From assembly GCF_009496285.1 (NCBI RefSeq), contig NZ_WIJK01000011.1, forward strand, positions 1-64,000: a stretch of 64,000 nt of DNA. Direction: 5' to 3'. Source of the DNA: Streptococcus mitis (lineage in GTDB: Bacteria > Bacillota > Bacilli > Lactobacillales > Streptococcaceae). Position 1 is the first letter of the stretch; every line of letters starts with the position of its first letter. This document shows, piece by piece, positions 33,869-42,015 of this stretch. The position numbers and the translations under genes are program-made. The notes below the pieces were generated by a model that was given only the letters and a program-made list of their open reading frames with translations, ran no database searches and had not been told where the DNA came from.

Positions 33869-34066
33869 TTATACTCAATGAAAATCAAAGAGCAAACTAG
33901 GAAACTAGCCGCAGGTTGCTCAAAGCACTGCTTTGAGGTTGTAGATAGAACTGACGAAGTCAGCTCAAAACACTGTTTTGAGGTTGCAGATGAAACTGAT
34001 GAAGTCAGTCACATATATACGGCAAGGCGACGTTGACGCGGTTTGAAGAGATTTTCGAAGAGTATT
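33869..34066. repeat. BOX element with two boxB units
   Basis: Read from the left it is boxC (TATACTCAATGAAAATC), two boxB units with a 45-bp period (starting near 33918 and 33963), then boxA in reverse. The boxA part contains GGCAAGGCGACG and ends TTTTCGAAGAGTAT. It is about 198 bp and occupies most of the gap between the symporter and the MFS gene. Confidence 0.92.
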
Positions 34067-34219
34067 ATGTCATAAGATGAATGAAATTCAAGAGTACTTC
34101 TTTTATGATATCCTTTATTTGCACTTTTATTTATTGTATAATAGTCAGCATAAATCTGTTTCTGTTCTGATATGTCTTGTTTCATCTATGTACGAAAGAG
34201 AAATAAACTGGAGGTGTTT

Positions 34220-35398
34220 ATGTCAAAAGATATTCGAAAATTAGTGACTTCACAGGGACTAGCGAATCTAGCAGATGTCTTTTTTAGAGTCATTGTGATT
34301 GCAAATGTGTTTGTCTTATCTGGTTCGGTCATTTCAACCTCCCTAGTGCCAATTTTGATTGGACTATCCTCCTTTTTAGCCAGTTTCTTAGTTCCATTAG
34401 TAACGAAGAGATTAGCTTTAAATCGTGTTCTTTTCTTGACTCAATTTGGTAAGACGATTCTGCTAGCGATTTTGTTTTTTCTACTCAAGCAATCTGAAAC
34501 TATTTCCCTCCCTCTTTTATATGCTATTGTTACCTTAATCTCCGTTTTGGATGGTTTTGCAGCGCCTGTTTCCTATGCGATTGTTCCACGATATGCAAGT
34601 GATTTAGCTAAAGCGAACGCAGCTATTTCTATGAGTGGTGAAAGTGTACAACTAGTTGGTTGGGGCTTAGGAGGTTTCTTATTTGCGAGTCTGGGAATGA
34701 ATCCTAGCCTGCTCATTGTGTTAGCCTTGTTTACATTTTCGACGATTTTGATGTTCGGTTTGCCACTAGTCGAAAAAGAAGAGTTGTCCTCAGAAACGCA
34801 TGTTGAGACGTTAACAAAAGGTTGGAGATTGGTGGCTAAAGAATCAAGATTAGGCTTTATTGTCCAAGCCAATCTTTTAGAAATTCTAGCCAATGCTATC
34901 TGGGTATCTTCTGTTTTACTTGTTTTTGTGACTGAGATTTTACATCGGTCAGAAAGCTATTGGGGCTACGTCAATACATCCTATTCCTTGGGGATTATCT
35001 TGGGAGGTGCTATTGTCTTCCGTCTAGCAGAGAAAGTTGTTACCTATAAATATCAAACTATGACCTTTTCTTTGTTAGCGACAGCACTAGTAACTCTGTT
35101 GATAGTGTTATTTCCAAATCCACCTGCTTTTCTATTCCTATCTCTAGTAATTGGTTTTTTATCTCAGATTAAGGAAGTTCCTGAGAGTGTATTATTACAG
35201 GAATCGGTTGATGAGAAGGAACTTGTGAATGTTTACTCCGTTATCGAAGTTGTCTCTACGTTGGCCTTTTTTGTCTCTGTTTTTCTAATGAGTTTTATCA
35301 CAGAATATTTTGGTGTATTTACTGGCTTTGGCTTGGCTATATTCTGTTTGCTAGTAGAGTACATCTTAGTTTTAAGAAACAAGCATCAGATAAATTAA
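34220..35398 (+). CDS. Major facilitator superfamily transporter
   Basis: This is a 392-residue protein with about twelve hydrophobic helices, MFS type, close in layout to macrolide-efflux-like or uncharacterised drug exporters of streptococci. The ATG at 34220 follows GGAGGTG. A frame running back to 34172 lacks a binding site. The segment VSYAIVPRYASDLAKANA near residues 116-133 sits in the central loop region. The substrate cannot be assigned. It is monocistronic with a short terminator. Confidence 0.85.
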   Translation: MSKDIRKLVTSQGLANLADVFFRVIVIANVFVLSGSVISTSLVPILIGLSSFLASFLVPLVTKRLALNRVLFLTQFGKTILLAILFFLLKQSETISLPLLYAIVTLISVLDGFAAPVSYAIVPRYASDLAKANAAISMSGESVQLVGWGLGGFLFASLGMNPSLLIVLALFTFSTILMFGLPLVEKEELSSETHVETLTKGWRLVAKESRLGFIVQANLLEILANAIWVSSVLLVFVTEILHRSESYWGYVNTSYSLGIILGGAIVFRLAEKVVTYKYQTMTFSLLATALVTLLIVLFPNPPAFLFLSLVIGFLSQIKEVPESVLLQESVDEKELVNVYSVIEVVSTLAFFVSVFLMSFITEYFGVFTGFGLAIFCLLVEYILVLRNKHQIN

Positions 35399-35406
35399 CA
35401 GTTATG

Positions 35407-35431
35407 ATCACACATCTGGTGTGATTTTTTT
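35407..35431 (+). terminator. Terminator of the MFS gene
   Basis: ATCACAC and GTGTGAT with a 5-base loop and T7. The next 190 bases, to 35623, hold no recognisable gene. Confidence 0.75.
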
Positions 35432-35623
35432 GTTTTCATAAAAATTTTTTATCAGTGCAATTTAAAATATATATTATGCAAGGTATAGATTCTGTGTTAG
35501 ACTTATTGTCAACGAAAAGCTAATGAGTCATCAATCAAGGCAAGGATTTGTTCAATAGGCTGATGAGATTTCGTAAGATTTTCGCAGAAACCATTTAATT
35601 ACAAAATGAAAAGAGGTCCCCTT

Positions 35624-36172
35624 ATGACAACATTTACTATCCACACAGTAGAATCAGCACCAGCAGAAGTGAAAGAAGTTCTTAAAACAGTACAAAAGGA
35701 CAACAATGGCTATATCCCAAATCTAATCGGTCTTTTGGCCAATGCCCCTACAGCCCTAGAGGCTTATCGCACTGTCGGCGCTATTAACCGTCGCAACAGT
35801 CTAACACCTGTAGAGCGTGAAGTGGTACAAATCACTGCAGCCGTAACTAATGGTTGTGCCTTCTGCGTCGCTGGTCACACAGCCTTTTCTATCAAGCAAA
35901 TCCAGATGAATGATGACCTACTTCAAGCCCTTCGCAATCGTACTCCAATCGAAAGCGATCCTAAGCTGGATACCCTAGCTAAGTTTACCTTGGCAGTTAT
36001 CAATACCAAAGGGCGCGTAGGAGATGAAGCACTGGGTGAATTCCTTGAAGCTGGCTACACGCAAGAAAATGCCTTGGATGTTGTTCTCGGTGTCAGTCTA
36101 GCAAGTCTTTGTAACTATGCCAATAATCTGGCTAATACACCGATTAATCCAGAATTACAACCTTATGCATAA
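35624..36172 (+). CDS. AhpD-like protein, carboxymuconolactone decarboxylase fold
   Basis: This is a 182-residue protein. The AhpD motif is present: C78 and C81 in NGCAFCVAGH with H85, preceded by TPVEREVVQI (E65). In AhpD proteins this set gives peroxidase or disulfide-reductase activity. The start at 35624 is chosen because AAAGAGGTCCCC precedes it. The stop is 14 bp before the acyl-CoA-dehydrogenase-like gene and the two look like one operon. The pair may handle a reactive organic substrate or oxidant; this is inference. Confidence 0.88.
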   Translation: MTTFTIHTVESAPAEVKEVLKTVQKDNNGYIPNLIGLLANAPTALEAYRTVGAINRRNSLTPVEREVVQITAAVTNGCAFCVAGHTAFSIKQIQMNDDLLQALRNRTPIESDPKLDTLAKFTLAVINTKGRVGDEALGEFLEAGYTQENALDVVLGVSLASLCNYANNLANTPINPELQPYA

Positions 36173-36186
36173 GAGGAGGACAAAGT

Positions 36187-37251
36187 ATGGGATTTTTTTC
36201 AGAAGAATTTTTTAGCTGGTTAGACCAGCACGCCGATGAAATTGACAAAAAATCATGTCAAGCTGGAGAAGAGCTGATTGAGAAAATTGCTGCAGAAGGT
36301 GCCTTTCGTGTAGGAGTACCAAAAGTTCTTGGAGGGCTAGGTGGAAGTGACCAAGATGTTATCGATATCCTTGCAGAACTCGCTCAACATTCCTTAACAG
36401 CCTCCTTTATCTCATGGGGGCAACGAACTTTAATAGACAATATTCTACATACTGACAATGCTTATTTCAAAGAAGTTTACTTGGAAAAACTCTTATCAGG
36501 AGAATATACAGGTGCTACGGCCTTATCTAATGCGGTCAAGTATCTATCTGACTTAGAGGAACTAAATGTTCGTATCCTTGAAGAAAATGGGAATTATTAC
36601 CTAAAAGGACGACTTCCTTGGGTAACCAATGCTCGTAAGGATCGCTTCCTCACTATTTTTGTAGCAGGATTTGCAGATGACTCGAGTAAAAGTTATGTAG
36701 TAGCCGTACCATCGGACGCAGAAAACTTTAGTCGTTCCGAAGATTTGGAATTTGTCTCTCTCCAAGGAGGGAATACAGCAGCCCTGACTTTTAACAAGGT
36801 CCCTTTAAAGGAAGAGTGGATTCTATCCAAGGATGCTCATCAATTTTTAGCGCAAAATCGTCCAGCCTTTTTAGGCTACCAATTTGGCCTAGCCTTTGGT
36901 TTGGCTGAACGTTCACTCTCAGAAGTCGAAAAAGAATTGGGGAAACGAGGTGTCTTGAAGGAAGAATGGCAACATCAGGTCGAACAGTTAGATGATATTC
37001 GACATTCTCTCTATCAAGGACTATCTGAAGAGTCCTATTTCGTTAAAAATCCGCGTGAACTATTCCAGTTACGAATCGATATTGTTGATGTTGTTGCCCA
37101 AAGTCTCTTGTTAGAACTACAAGCTGGTGGCGGTAGAGGATACTTTAGTAAATCGACATCCGGTTTCATACGTCGTTGGAATGAAGGCGCATTTTTACCA
37201 ATTGTTTCTCCTAGTGCTGTGCAATTGCGACATATTCTAGCGACAAACTAA
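36187..37251 (+). CDS. Acyl-CoA dehydrogenase-like flavoprotein
   Basis: This is a 354-residue protein with the acyl-CoA dehydrogenase layout. A helical N-domain (about 1-110) contains AFRVGVPKVLGGLGGSD. A beta domain (about 115-220) has RLPWVTNARKDRFLTIF, and a helical C-domain ends SGFIRRWNEGAFLPIVSP, HIL. Streptococci have no beta-oxidation, so a related flavin monooxygenase or oxidoreductase role (DszC/SfnB-like branch) is more likely than fatty-acid breakdown. It is co-transcribed with the AhpD-like gene. AAGAGGAGG lies before the ATG. Confidence 0.8.
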   Translation: MGFFSEEFFSWLDQHADEIDKKSCQAGEELIEKIAAEGAFRVGVPKVLGGLGGSDQDVIDILAELAQHSLTASFISWGQRTLIDNILHTDNAYFKEVYLEKLLSGEYTGATALSNAVKYLSDLEELNVRILEENGNYYLKGRLPWVTNARKDRFLTIFVAGFADDSSKSYVVAVPSDAENFSRSEDLEFVSLQGGNTAALTFNKVPLKEEWILSKDAHQFLAQNRPAFLGYQFGLAFGLAERSLSEVEKELGKRGVLKEEWQHQVEQLDDIRHSLYQGLSEESYFVKNPRELFQLRIDIVDVVAQSLLLELQAGGGRGYFSKSTSGFIRRWNEGAFLPIVSPSAVQLRHILATN

Positions 37252-37359
37252 AAATAAAGAAAATAAAAACGAGGTTTATCTTTTTAAACTTCGTTTTTTA
37301 ATACTTCATTTAAGCGCTTTTATGCTATACTGATAATAACATGACTATTGGAGGTTCAC

Positions 37360-38256
37360 ATGAAAAAACTCCCCTTGGCCTTTTCAGGGTGCTTATTGGG
37401 ATTGGCTGGAGCAGGCAATCTCATATTGGATATTTTTCCACTATTATCGCACGTCTTTAGTTTGTCAGGCTTGATTTTATGGTTTTATTTTTTATACAGT
37501 CATCTTAGTGATTGGCAAGAAAGCCAGCAAGAACTTAAGAAAGCTCCTCTATTATCGGGAATGGCGACCTTTCCCATGGCAGGGATGATTTTATCAACCT
37601 ACTTACAGCGAATCTTACCTACGAGTATGAGTATCATAGCACAAGCTCTTTGGTGGTTTGCCTTTCTACTGGATGTAGGTTTAATCATCTACTTCACTAA
37701 AAATTATGTGCAGACTAAACCAAGAACGAGCGCAACGCCAAGTTGGACAGTTCTTTATGTAGGGATAGCAGTAGCAAGCTTGACCTACCCAGTGGTGGGC
37801 ATAGTCGAGATTGCCTATGGCGCTTGGATTTTTGGCTTTACCTTAACCCTTTTCCTTTATCCTCTGATTTATCAAGATTTGAAAAGTAATCCATTGCCAC
37901 GGGCTTTACTGGGGCAAGAAGGAATCTATTGTGCTCCCTTTTCTCTACTGTTAGCAGCACTCGTTCGGATCGGAGGTTCAGGACTTCATGGCTGGATTTT
38001 GCTAGTCATGATCCTTGCCTCACAGACTTTCTTTTTCTTTGTTCTCAGTCGTTTACCAAGGATTTTAAAACAGGGATTTCAACCAGCTTTTTCAGCCCTA
38101 ACCTTCCCAACTATCATCACAGCAACTTCATTGAAAATGGCCCAAGGCATTCTGCAGTTTCCAGTCCTTAACTTTCTCGTTTGGTTAGAGATTATCATTT
38201 GTTTAACGATTCTTGTCTATGTATTAGTAGAATATATGCGGTATTTAAGAAACTAA
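37360..38256 (+). CDS. TDT-family transporter (TehA/SLAC1-like)
   Basis: This is a 298-residue protein with about ten hydrophobic helices, of the tellurite-resistance/dicarboxylate transporter family, often annotated in streptococci as exfoliative-toxin-A-like although it is no toxin. The ATG at 37360 follows TGGAGGT, and a start at 37348 would overlap that site. Family members are anion channels or exporters of dicarboxylates, malate or sulfite. A TATACT -10 (37326-37331) and a weak cre-like sequence (37308-37321) lie upstream. A terminator follows. Confidence 0.82.
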   Translation: MKKLPLAFSGCLLGLAGAGNLILDIFPLLSHVFSLSGLILWFYFLYSHLSDWQESQQELKKAPLLSGMATFPMAGMILSTYLQRILPTSMSIIAQALWWFAFLLDVGLIIYFTKNYVQTKPRTSATPSWTVLYVGIAVASLTYPVVGIVEIAYGAWIFGFTLTLFLYPLIYQDLKSNPLPRALLGQEGIYCAPFSLLLAALVRIGGSGLHGWILLVMILASQTFFFFVLSRLPRILKQGFQPAFSALTFPTIITATSLKMAQGILQFPVLNFLVWLEIIICLTILVYVLVEYMRYLRN

Positions 38257-38292
38257 AAAAGCCCCTAGCACTGAGAAGTGTTAGGGGTTTGT
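38254..38292 (+). terminator. Terminator of the TDT transporter gene
   Basis: CCCCTAGCACT GAGA AGTGTTAGGGG with flanking A and T bases. Confidence 0.75.
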
Positions 38293-38330
38293 TGTCGAGC
38301 ATAGAAACAATCAATTAGTTCAGCTTTCTC

Positions 38331-38870
38331 CTACTGCTCTTCATGTTCGGATAAAAAATAATAAGTCATAGTACCGAAGATTGATCCTACTCCAAGTCCT
38401 ACTAGTAGGAAAAATGCAATCATTTTGAGTTCTAGAAACTGCAAGAAGAAATCTGTAATCGAGTGATTTTCAAGGATTACTTTTTTGGAAAATAGGATAA
38501 ATAAGTAGAGAGTTGGGATGCTAGTTCCAACTAACCAACTTCTTAACTTGATTTGGCGCTTGCTGTAAGTGATTTGTGGAATCTCGGATTGATCATCATC
38601 TTCTAAGTGGAGCCCTCTAGTAGTATATCTTGCCTTGAGACTGAGGGCAAAAATCATCAAGAAGTAGAGATAGGGCATAGCCGTTCGAACTATCTCTATA
38701 AAGCGCCCAAATAAAAGATAGAATAGGAAGAGAAAGAAGGAAGAGTAAAAGATTTGGACCATGGAACGGGCGCAAGCCTTGTAGATGACCTCTTGACGGC
38801 ATTCATCAAAGGGTCCTTGGATATGAAAGAAATTTCGAACTAAGCGAGTGGTTAAGTCTTCTTTTTTCAT
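38331..38870 (-). CDS. DUF3278 membrane protein, third copy
   Basis: This is a 179-residue protein of the DUF3278 kind: a charged N-terminus (MKKEDLTTRLVRNFFHIQGP, then FDECRQEVIYKA), two hydrophobic helices (about 40-75), a cytoplasmic loop (about 78-115), and two more helices (about 118-170). It is the last gene of the six-gene operon and the most diverged of the three paralogues. TAAGAGGTCA precedes the ATG. The function is unknown. Confidence 0.8.
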   Translation of the reverse strand: MKKEDLTTRLVRNFFHIQGPFDECRQEVIYKACARSMVQIFYSSFFLFLFYLLFGRFIEIVRTAMPYLYFLMIFALSLKARYTTRGLHLEDDDQSEIPQITYSKRQIKLRSWLVGTSIPTLYLFILFSKKVILENHSITDFFLQFLELKMIAFFLLVGLGVGSIFGTMTYYFLSEHEEQ

Positions 38871-38882
38871 GGTAGTGACCTC

Positions 38883-39224
38883 TTAATAACCTTGTTTTTG
38901 ATTAGCTTCTTTAAAGAGTTGATAGAGAGTATAGAAGTAGACTAGACTAAAAACGATACAGATGGTTAGAAATAGTAGATATCTCCAATCCATAGAATTC
39001 GTTAACAGTTGTGGGAAAGATACGAGGATAAAGCAGAGTGATGCGTTTAAGAGGCGTATTTTTTTTGATGTGATTTTCTGAAATCTTTGTCCTTTGTTCA
39101 AGACAGGAAGGGCTAAGAGGAAGATGATCAGAAAAGGACGCGTAATCTGCCCATAAACTAGGAAAACTGTCATAAAGATACTGACCAAAATATGACTGAG
39201 AATTAAAGTTTGTAGTGATTTCAT
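38883..39224 (-). CDS. Small four-helix membrane protein, second copy
   Basis: This is a 113-residue, very hydrophobic protein with about four membrane helices (MKSLQTLILSHILVSIFMTV). The start at 39224 follows AGGAGGAAACTT, and that binding site overlaps the stop codon of the DUF3278 gene upstream, so translation is coupled. A longer frame from 39287 lies inside that gene. It is paralogous to the 111-residue protein at 39804 (both open MKSL and share a LNKG segment). I do not know the family. Confidence 0.75.
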   Translation of the reverse strand: MKSLQTLILSHILVSIFMTVFLVYGQITRPFLIIFLLALPVLNKGQRFQKITSKKIRLLNASLCFILVSFPQLLTNSMDWRYLLFLTICIVFSLVYFYTLYQLFKEANQKQGY

Positions 39225-39234
39225 AAGTTTCCTC

Positions 39235-39777
39235 CTAATCGTCGTCTTGATCTTCTCTAGCTTTTTGAATACGAAGAGTGATGACAATATGCACTGTTAA
39301 TCCGAAAAAGAAGGCTGCAACGATGGTTGACAAGATGCTTCTTGTATTCAAAAGAGCGGTAAGATAGCTTTTGCTATCATCCATTAGGATATTGAGAAGT
39401 GGCATTCCAATGAACATGGCTATTCCATAGACCAGACCAGCTTTAAGGCCAGGATTACGTAACTGTTTCTTTTCCTTCTGGCTCAACATATCAGGATCGA
39501 TAGCAGCAATACCAGTTTTTTTAGTTTGAGTAGTGACATAGAAAGCACAAACCAAGGAAACCAGAAAAATAATGATTGGATATCCGAAAGCGACCATTTG
39601 GGGATATTTATAAGCAAGGACAAAGGGGATGAAATTGCCTAGAGTCATGAGGTAAAAGAGAATCATAAAGACTTTATTCCCGATGTGGTCAGCTTCGCGT
39701 CGTTTGTGTTCATCAAGTGGTCCTGAAATGCCATAGATACGTTTGATTAGTTTTTCATAGAGGGGTTCTTTTTTCAT
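39235..39777 (-). CDS. DUF3278 membrane protein, second copy
   Basis: This is a 180-residue protein opening MKKEPLYEKLIKRIYGISGP and continuing LDEHKRREADHIGNKVF, nearly the same as the copy at 40150. It has four hydrophobic helices in two pairs and a loop with PDMLSQKEKKQLRNPGLKAG. TTAGGAGAAATC precedes the ATG. The duplicated gene pair (DUF3278 plus small protein) in tandem is the striking feature. Confidence 0.82.
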   Translation of the reverse strand: MKKEPLYEKLIKRIYGISGPLDEHKRREADHIGNKVFMILFYLMTLGNFIPFVLAYKYPQMVAFGYPIIIFLVSLVCAFYVTTQTKKTGIAAIDPDMLSQKEKKQLRNPGLKAGLVYGIAMFIGMPLLNILMDDSKSYLTALLNTRSILSTIVAAFFFGLTVHIVITLRIQKAREDQDDD

Positions 39778-39803
39778 GGGTGATTTCTCCTAAATGAACG
39801 ATG

Positions 39804-40139
39804 TTATTTTGTTTCTTTTACGAATTGATAGAGATAATAAAGATAAGTGATAGAAGAAAGGATAGCGATAGTTAGCAGTATATAATATTTCCAATTGCTT
39901 GAGATGAGCGTCAGTTGTGGTAAGGATAGAAAGGATAGAATCATAAAGAATAGTGCTAAGTTGAGTATGCGCGTTTTTTGAGAATCTATCTTTAGGTAAG
40001 TCAATCCTTTGTTGAGTGCTGGAACAAAGACTGGAAGGAGGACTATATCGTAGATTGGCAAGTTCCCTGAAAAGATGATGAAGATGAGCAGTGAAGCAAA
40101 CAAAAGATGATAGGTAAGTAAAGTTACTAGTGATTTCAT
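39804..40139 (-). CDS. Small four-helix membrane protein, first copy
   Basis: This is a 111-residue hydrophobic protein with about four membrane helices. The ATG at 40139 follows AGGAGGTGCCCT, overlapping the end of the DUF3278 gene. The longer frame from 40184 is not needed. It alternates with DUF3278 genes in the operon, suggesting the two proteins form a complex. Confidence 0.75.
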   Translation of the reverse strand: MKSLVTLLTYHLLFASLLIFIIFSGNLPIYDIVLLPVFVPALNKGLTYLKIDSQKTRILNLALFFMILSFLSLPQLTLISSNWKYYILLTIAILSSITYLYYLYQFVKETK

Positions 40140-40149
40140 AGGGCACCTC

Positions 40150-40692
40150 CTAATCCTTATCCTGCTCTTTTTTAGCTCTTGCAATGCGACGGGAGATGAG
40201 GAACTGTATGCTCGCTCCGAAGAAGATAGAACCGAAAATGCTTGCTAAACCATTTCTTATAGTGAGAAGAGAATGGAAATAGTCCTGACCTTCACCAGTA
40301 AGTATATGGAGAAGAGGGGTTATAAAAAATATCCATAGGCCAAAGAATAAACCAGCTTTAAGACCAGGGTAGTGTAGTTGCTTACTTTCTTTCTCATTCA
40401 ACATATCTGGTTCAATAGTTGTAATCCCTGTTTTTTGCATTTGGTAGGTGACGTAGCCGGCAGAGATGAGGGCAATTACTAAAATCAGAGGAGGATAGAC
40501 TAGAGCCACTAGTTGAGGATATTTATAGGCTAGAACGAGTGGAATAACATTGCCGAAAATCATCAGATAAAAGAGAATTATAAAGACTTTATTTCCGATG
40601 CGGTCAGCTTCGCGCCGTTTGTATTCGTCCAGTGGATCAGAAATACCGTAAGTGCGTTTGATGAGCTTTTCAGTGAAAGTTTCTTTTTTCAT
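40150..40692 (-). CDS. DUF3278 membrane protein, first copy
   Basis: This is a 180-residue protein opening MKKETFTEKLIKRTYGISDP, continuing LDEYKRREADRIGNKVF. It has four hydrophobic helices in two pairs, with a loop containing PDMLNEKESKQLHYPGLKAG. The start at 40692 follows AAAGGAGAAG; the frame to 40713 overlaps the regulator gene. It lies directly after the XRE regulator. The function is unknown. Confidence 0.82.
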   Translation of the reverse strand: MKKETFTEKLIKRTYGISDPLDEYKRREADRIGNKVFIILFYLMIFGNVIPLVLAYKYPQLVALVYPPLILVIALISAGYVTYQMQKTGITTIEPDMLNEKESKQLHYPGLKAGLFFGLWIFFITPLLHILTGEGQDYFHSLLTIRNGLASIFGSIFFGASIQFLISRRIARAKKEQDKD

Positions 40693-40706
40693 TTTTCTTC
40701 TCCTTT

Positions 40707-40901
40707 TTAACAATCATCCTCCCAAAAGAGACTGTTGAGGTCAGTTTGGAGGCTTCGGGCGAGATTGAGACAGAGTTCCAAGGTTGGATTGTACTTGTCG
40801 TTTTCAATCATGTTGATGGTTTGCCTCGAGACGCCGATATCCTTGGCAAGTTCGAGTTGGGACATGCCCAGTTCCTTGCGAAATTCTTTTACACGATTCA
40901 T
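40707..40901 (-). CDS. Small XRE-family regulator heading the DUF3278 operon
   Basis: This is a 64-residue Cro/C1-type HTH protein: ELGMSQLELAKDIGVSRQTI, NMIENDKYNPTLELC, ending LFWEDDC. It is a clear paralogue of the regulator at 1568, and both head an operon of small membrane proteins. GGAGGAAGC precedes the ATG. It most likely represses its own promoter, where an inverted repeat GTCA N8 TGAC lies just downstream of the -10. Confidence 0.88.
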   Translation of the reverse strand: MNRVKEFRKELGMSQLELAKDIGVSRQTINMIENDKYNPTLELCLNLARSLQTDLNSLFWEDDC

Positions 40902-40922
40902 GCTTCCTCCTTTTTAGATTGT

Positions 40923-40970
40923 GTCACATATATTTGACTATAGTATATTCTTTTGAAAATAAAATGTCAA
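40923..40970 (-). promoter_or_regulatory. Promoter and candidate operator of the DUF3278 operon
   Basis: On the minus strand TTGACA (40970-40965), a 17-bp spacer and TATACT (40947-40942) form a strong promoter. GTCA AATATATG TGAC (40938-40923) covers the transcription start. Confidence 0.75.
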
Positions 40971-41118
40971 CTATTTTTGACATATTTTTAAAAGAAAGTT
41001 GATGAGAATATTTCCATTATAAAATCTTCTAGCTATTTTATGCTATAATGAAGAAAAGTAAAAAATATAAGAGTGGATTGAATAAACCGAAAGCTATCCA
41101 CTAAAGAAAGAGCAGAAA

Positions 41119-41952
41119 ATGAACCATAAGATTGCAATTTTATCAGACATACATGGCAACATGACGGCCTTAGCTGGAGTACTTGAGGACGCTAAAAATT
41201 TGGGAGCGACTGAATATTGGCTTTTGGGAGATATTTTTCTTCCTGGGCCGGGAGCAAATGACTTGGTGGCTCTTTTGAAAGGCCTACCCATTACAGCATC
41301 CGTTCGAGGAAACTGGGATGATTGTGTTTTAGAGGCTTTAGATGGGCAATATGGTTTAGAGGATCCTCAAGAAATTCAGCTTCTCAGGATGACTCAGTAT
41401 CTGATGGAGCGCCTAAACCCAGAGCATATTGATTGGTTGAGGAATCTACCTATGGTAGCCAAGAAAGAAGTTGAAGGCTTGCGTTTTTCTCTTTCTCATA
41501 ATTTACCTGAGAAAAATTACGGTGGTGATTTGCTGGTCGAAAATGGTACAGAAAAATTTGACCAGCTACTTGATGAAGCTACAGATGTAGCCGTCTATGG
41601 ACATGTCCATAAACAGCTTTTGCGTTATGGTAGTCAAGGTCAACAAATCATCAATCCAGGTTCGATTGGTATGCCTTATTTTGACTGGAATGGGCTGAAA
41701 AATCACCGAGCTCAGTATGCCTTACTTGAAGTTGAAAATGGTGAATTAGTCAATATTCAATTTCGAAAAATTGCCTATGACTATGAAGCAGAACTAGAAT
41801 CAGCCAAGGCCAAAGGACTTCCTTTTATCGAAATGTATGAAGAATTGCGGCGAGAGGACAATTACCAAGGACATAATAGAGATTTGTTAGCTAGTCTAAT
41901 TGAAAAGCATGACTATGTAGAGGATGTCAAGAATTATTTTGATTTTTTGTAA
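41119..41952 (+). CDS. Calcineurin-like metallophosphoesterase
   Basis: This is a 277-residue cytoplasmic phosphoesterase. The dimetal motifs are in order: SDIHGN (D10, H12), GDIFLPGP (D38), GNWDD (N65), then SLSHN and GHVHKQLL near residue 170. The branch resembles the YfcE/serine-threonine-phosphatase-like proteins. The substrate is unknown. AAGAAAGAG lies before the ATG, and a TATAAT promoter near 41044 serves it. It ends at a terminator shared with the convergent binding-protein gene. Confidence 0.88.
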   Translation: MNHKIAILSDIHGNMTALAGVLEDAKNLGATEYWLLGDIFLPGPGANDLVALLKGLPITASVRGNWDDCVLEALDGQYGLEDPQEIQLLRMTQYLMERLNPEHIDWLRNLPMVAKKEVEGLRFSLSHNLPEKNYGGDLLVENGTEKFDQLLDEATDVAVYGHVHKQLLRYGSQGQQIINPGSIGMPYFDWNGLKNHRAQYALLEVENGELVNIQFRKIAYDYEAELESAKAKGLPFIEMYEELRREDNYQGHNRDLLASLIEKHDYVEDVKNYFDFL

Positions 41953-41979
41953 GAGTTGCTTTAATTAACAGATACTAAA

Positions 41980-42006
41980 TAAACGATTGGACGAGCCAAT
42001 CGTTTT
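41980..42006. terminator. Bidirectional terminator
   Basis: AAACGATTGG and CCAATCGTTT pair around ACGAG, with A and T bases outside. Confidence 0.8.
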
Positions 42007-42015
42007 TAATATATC

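Noticed and set aside
37308..37321. cre-like sequence before the TDT transporter gene
   Set aside because: It has two mismatches at fixed positions, so it is noted only in the gene entry.
39790..40146. 118-codon minus-strand frame overlapping the small membrane protein at 39804
   Set aside because: It is an alternative frame of a gene with a much better binding site and membrane-protein character.
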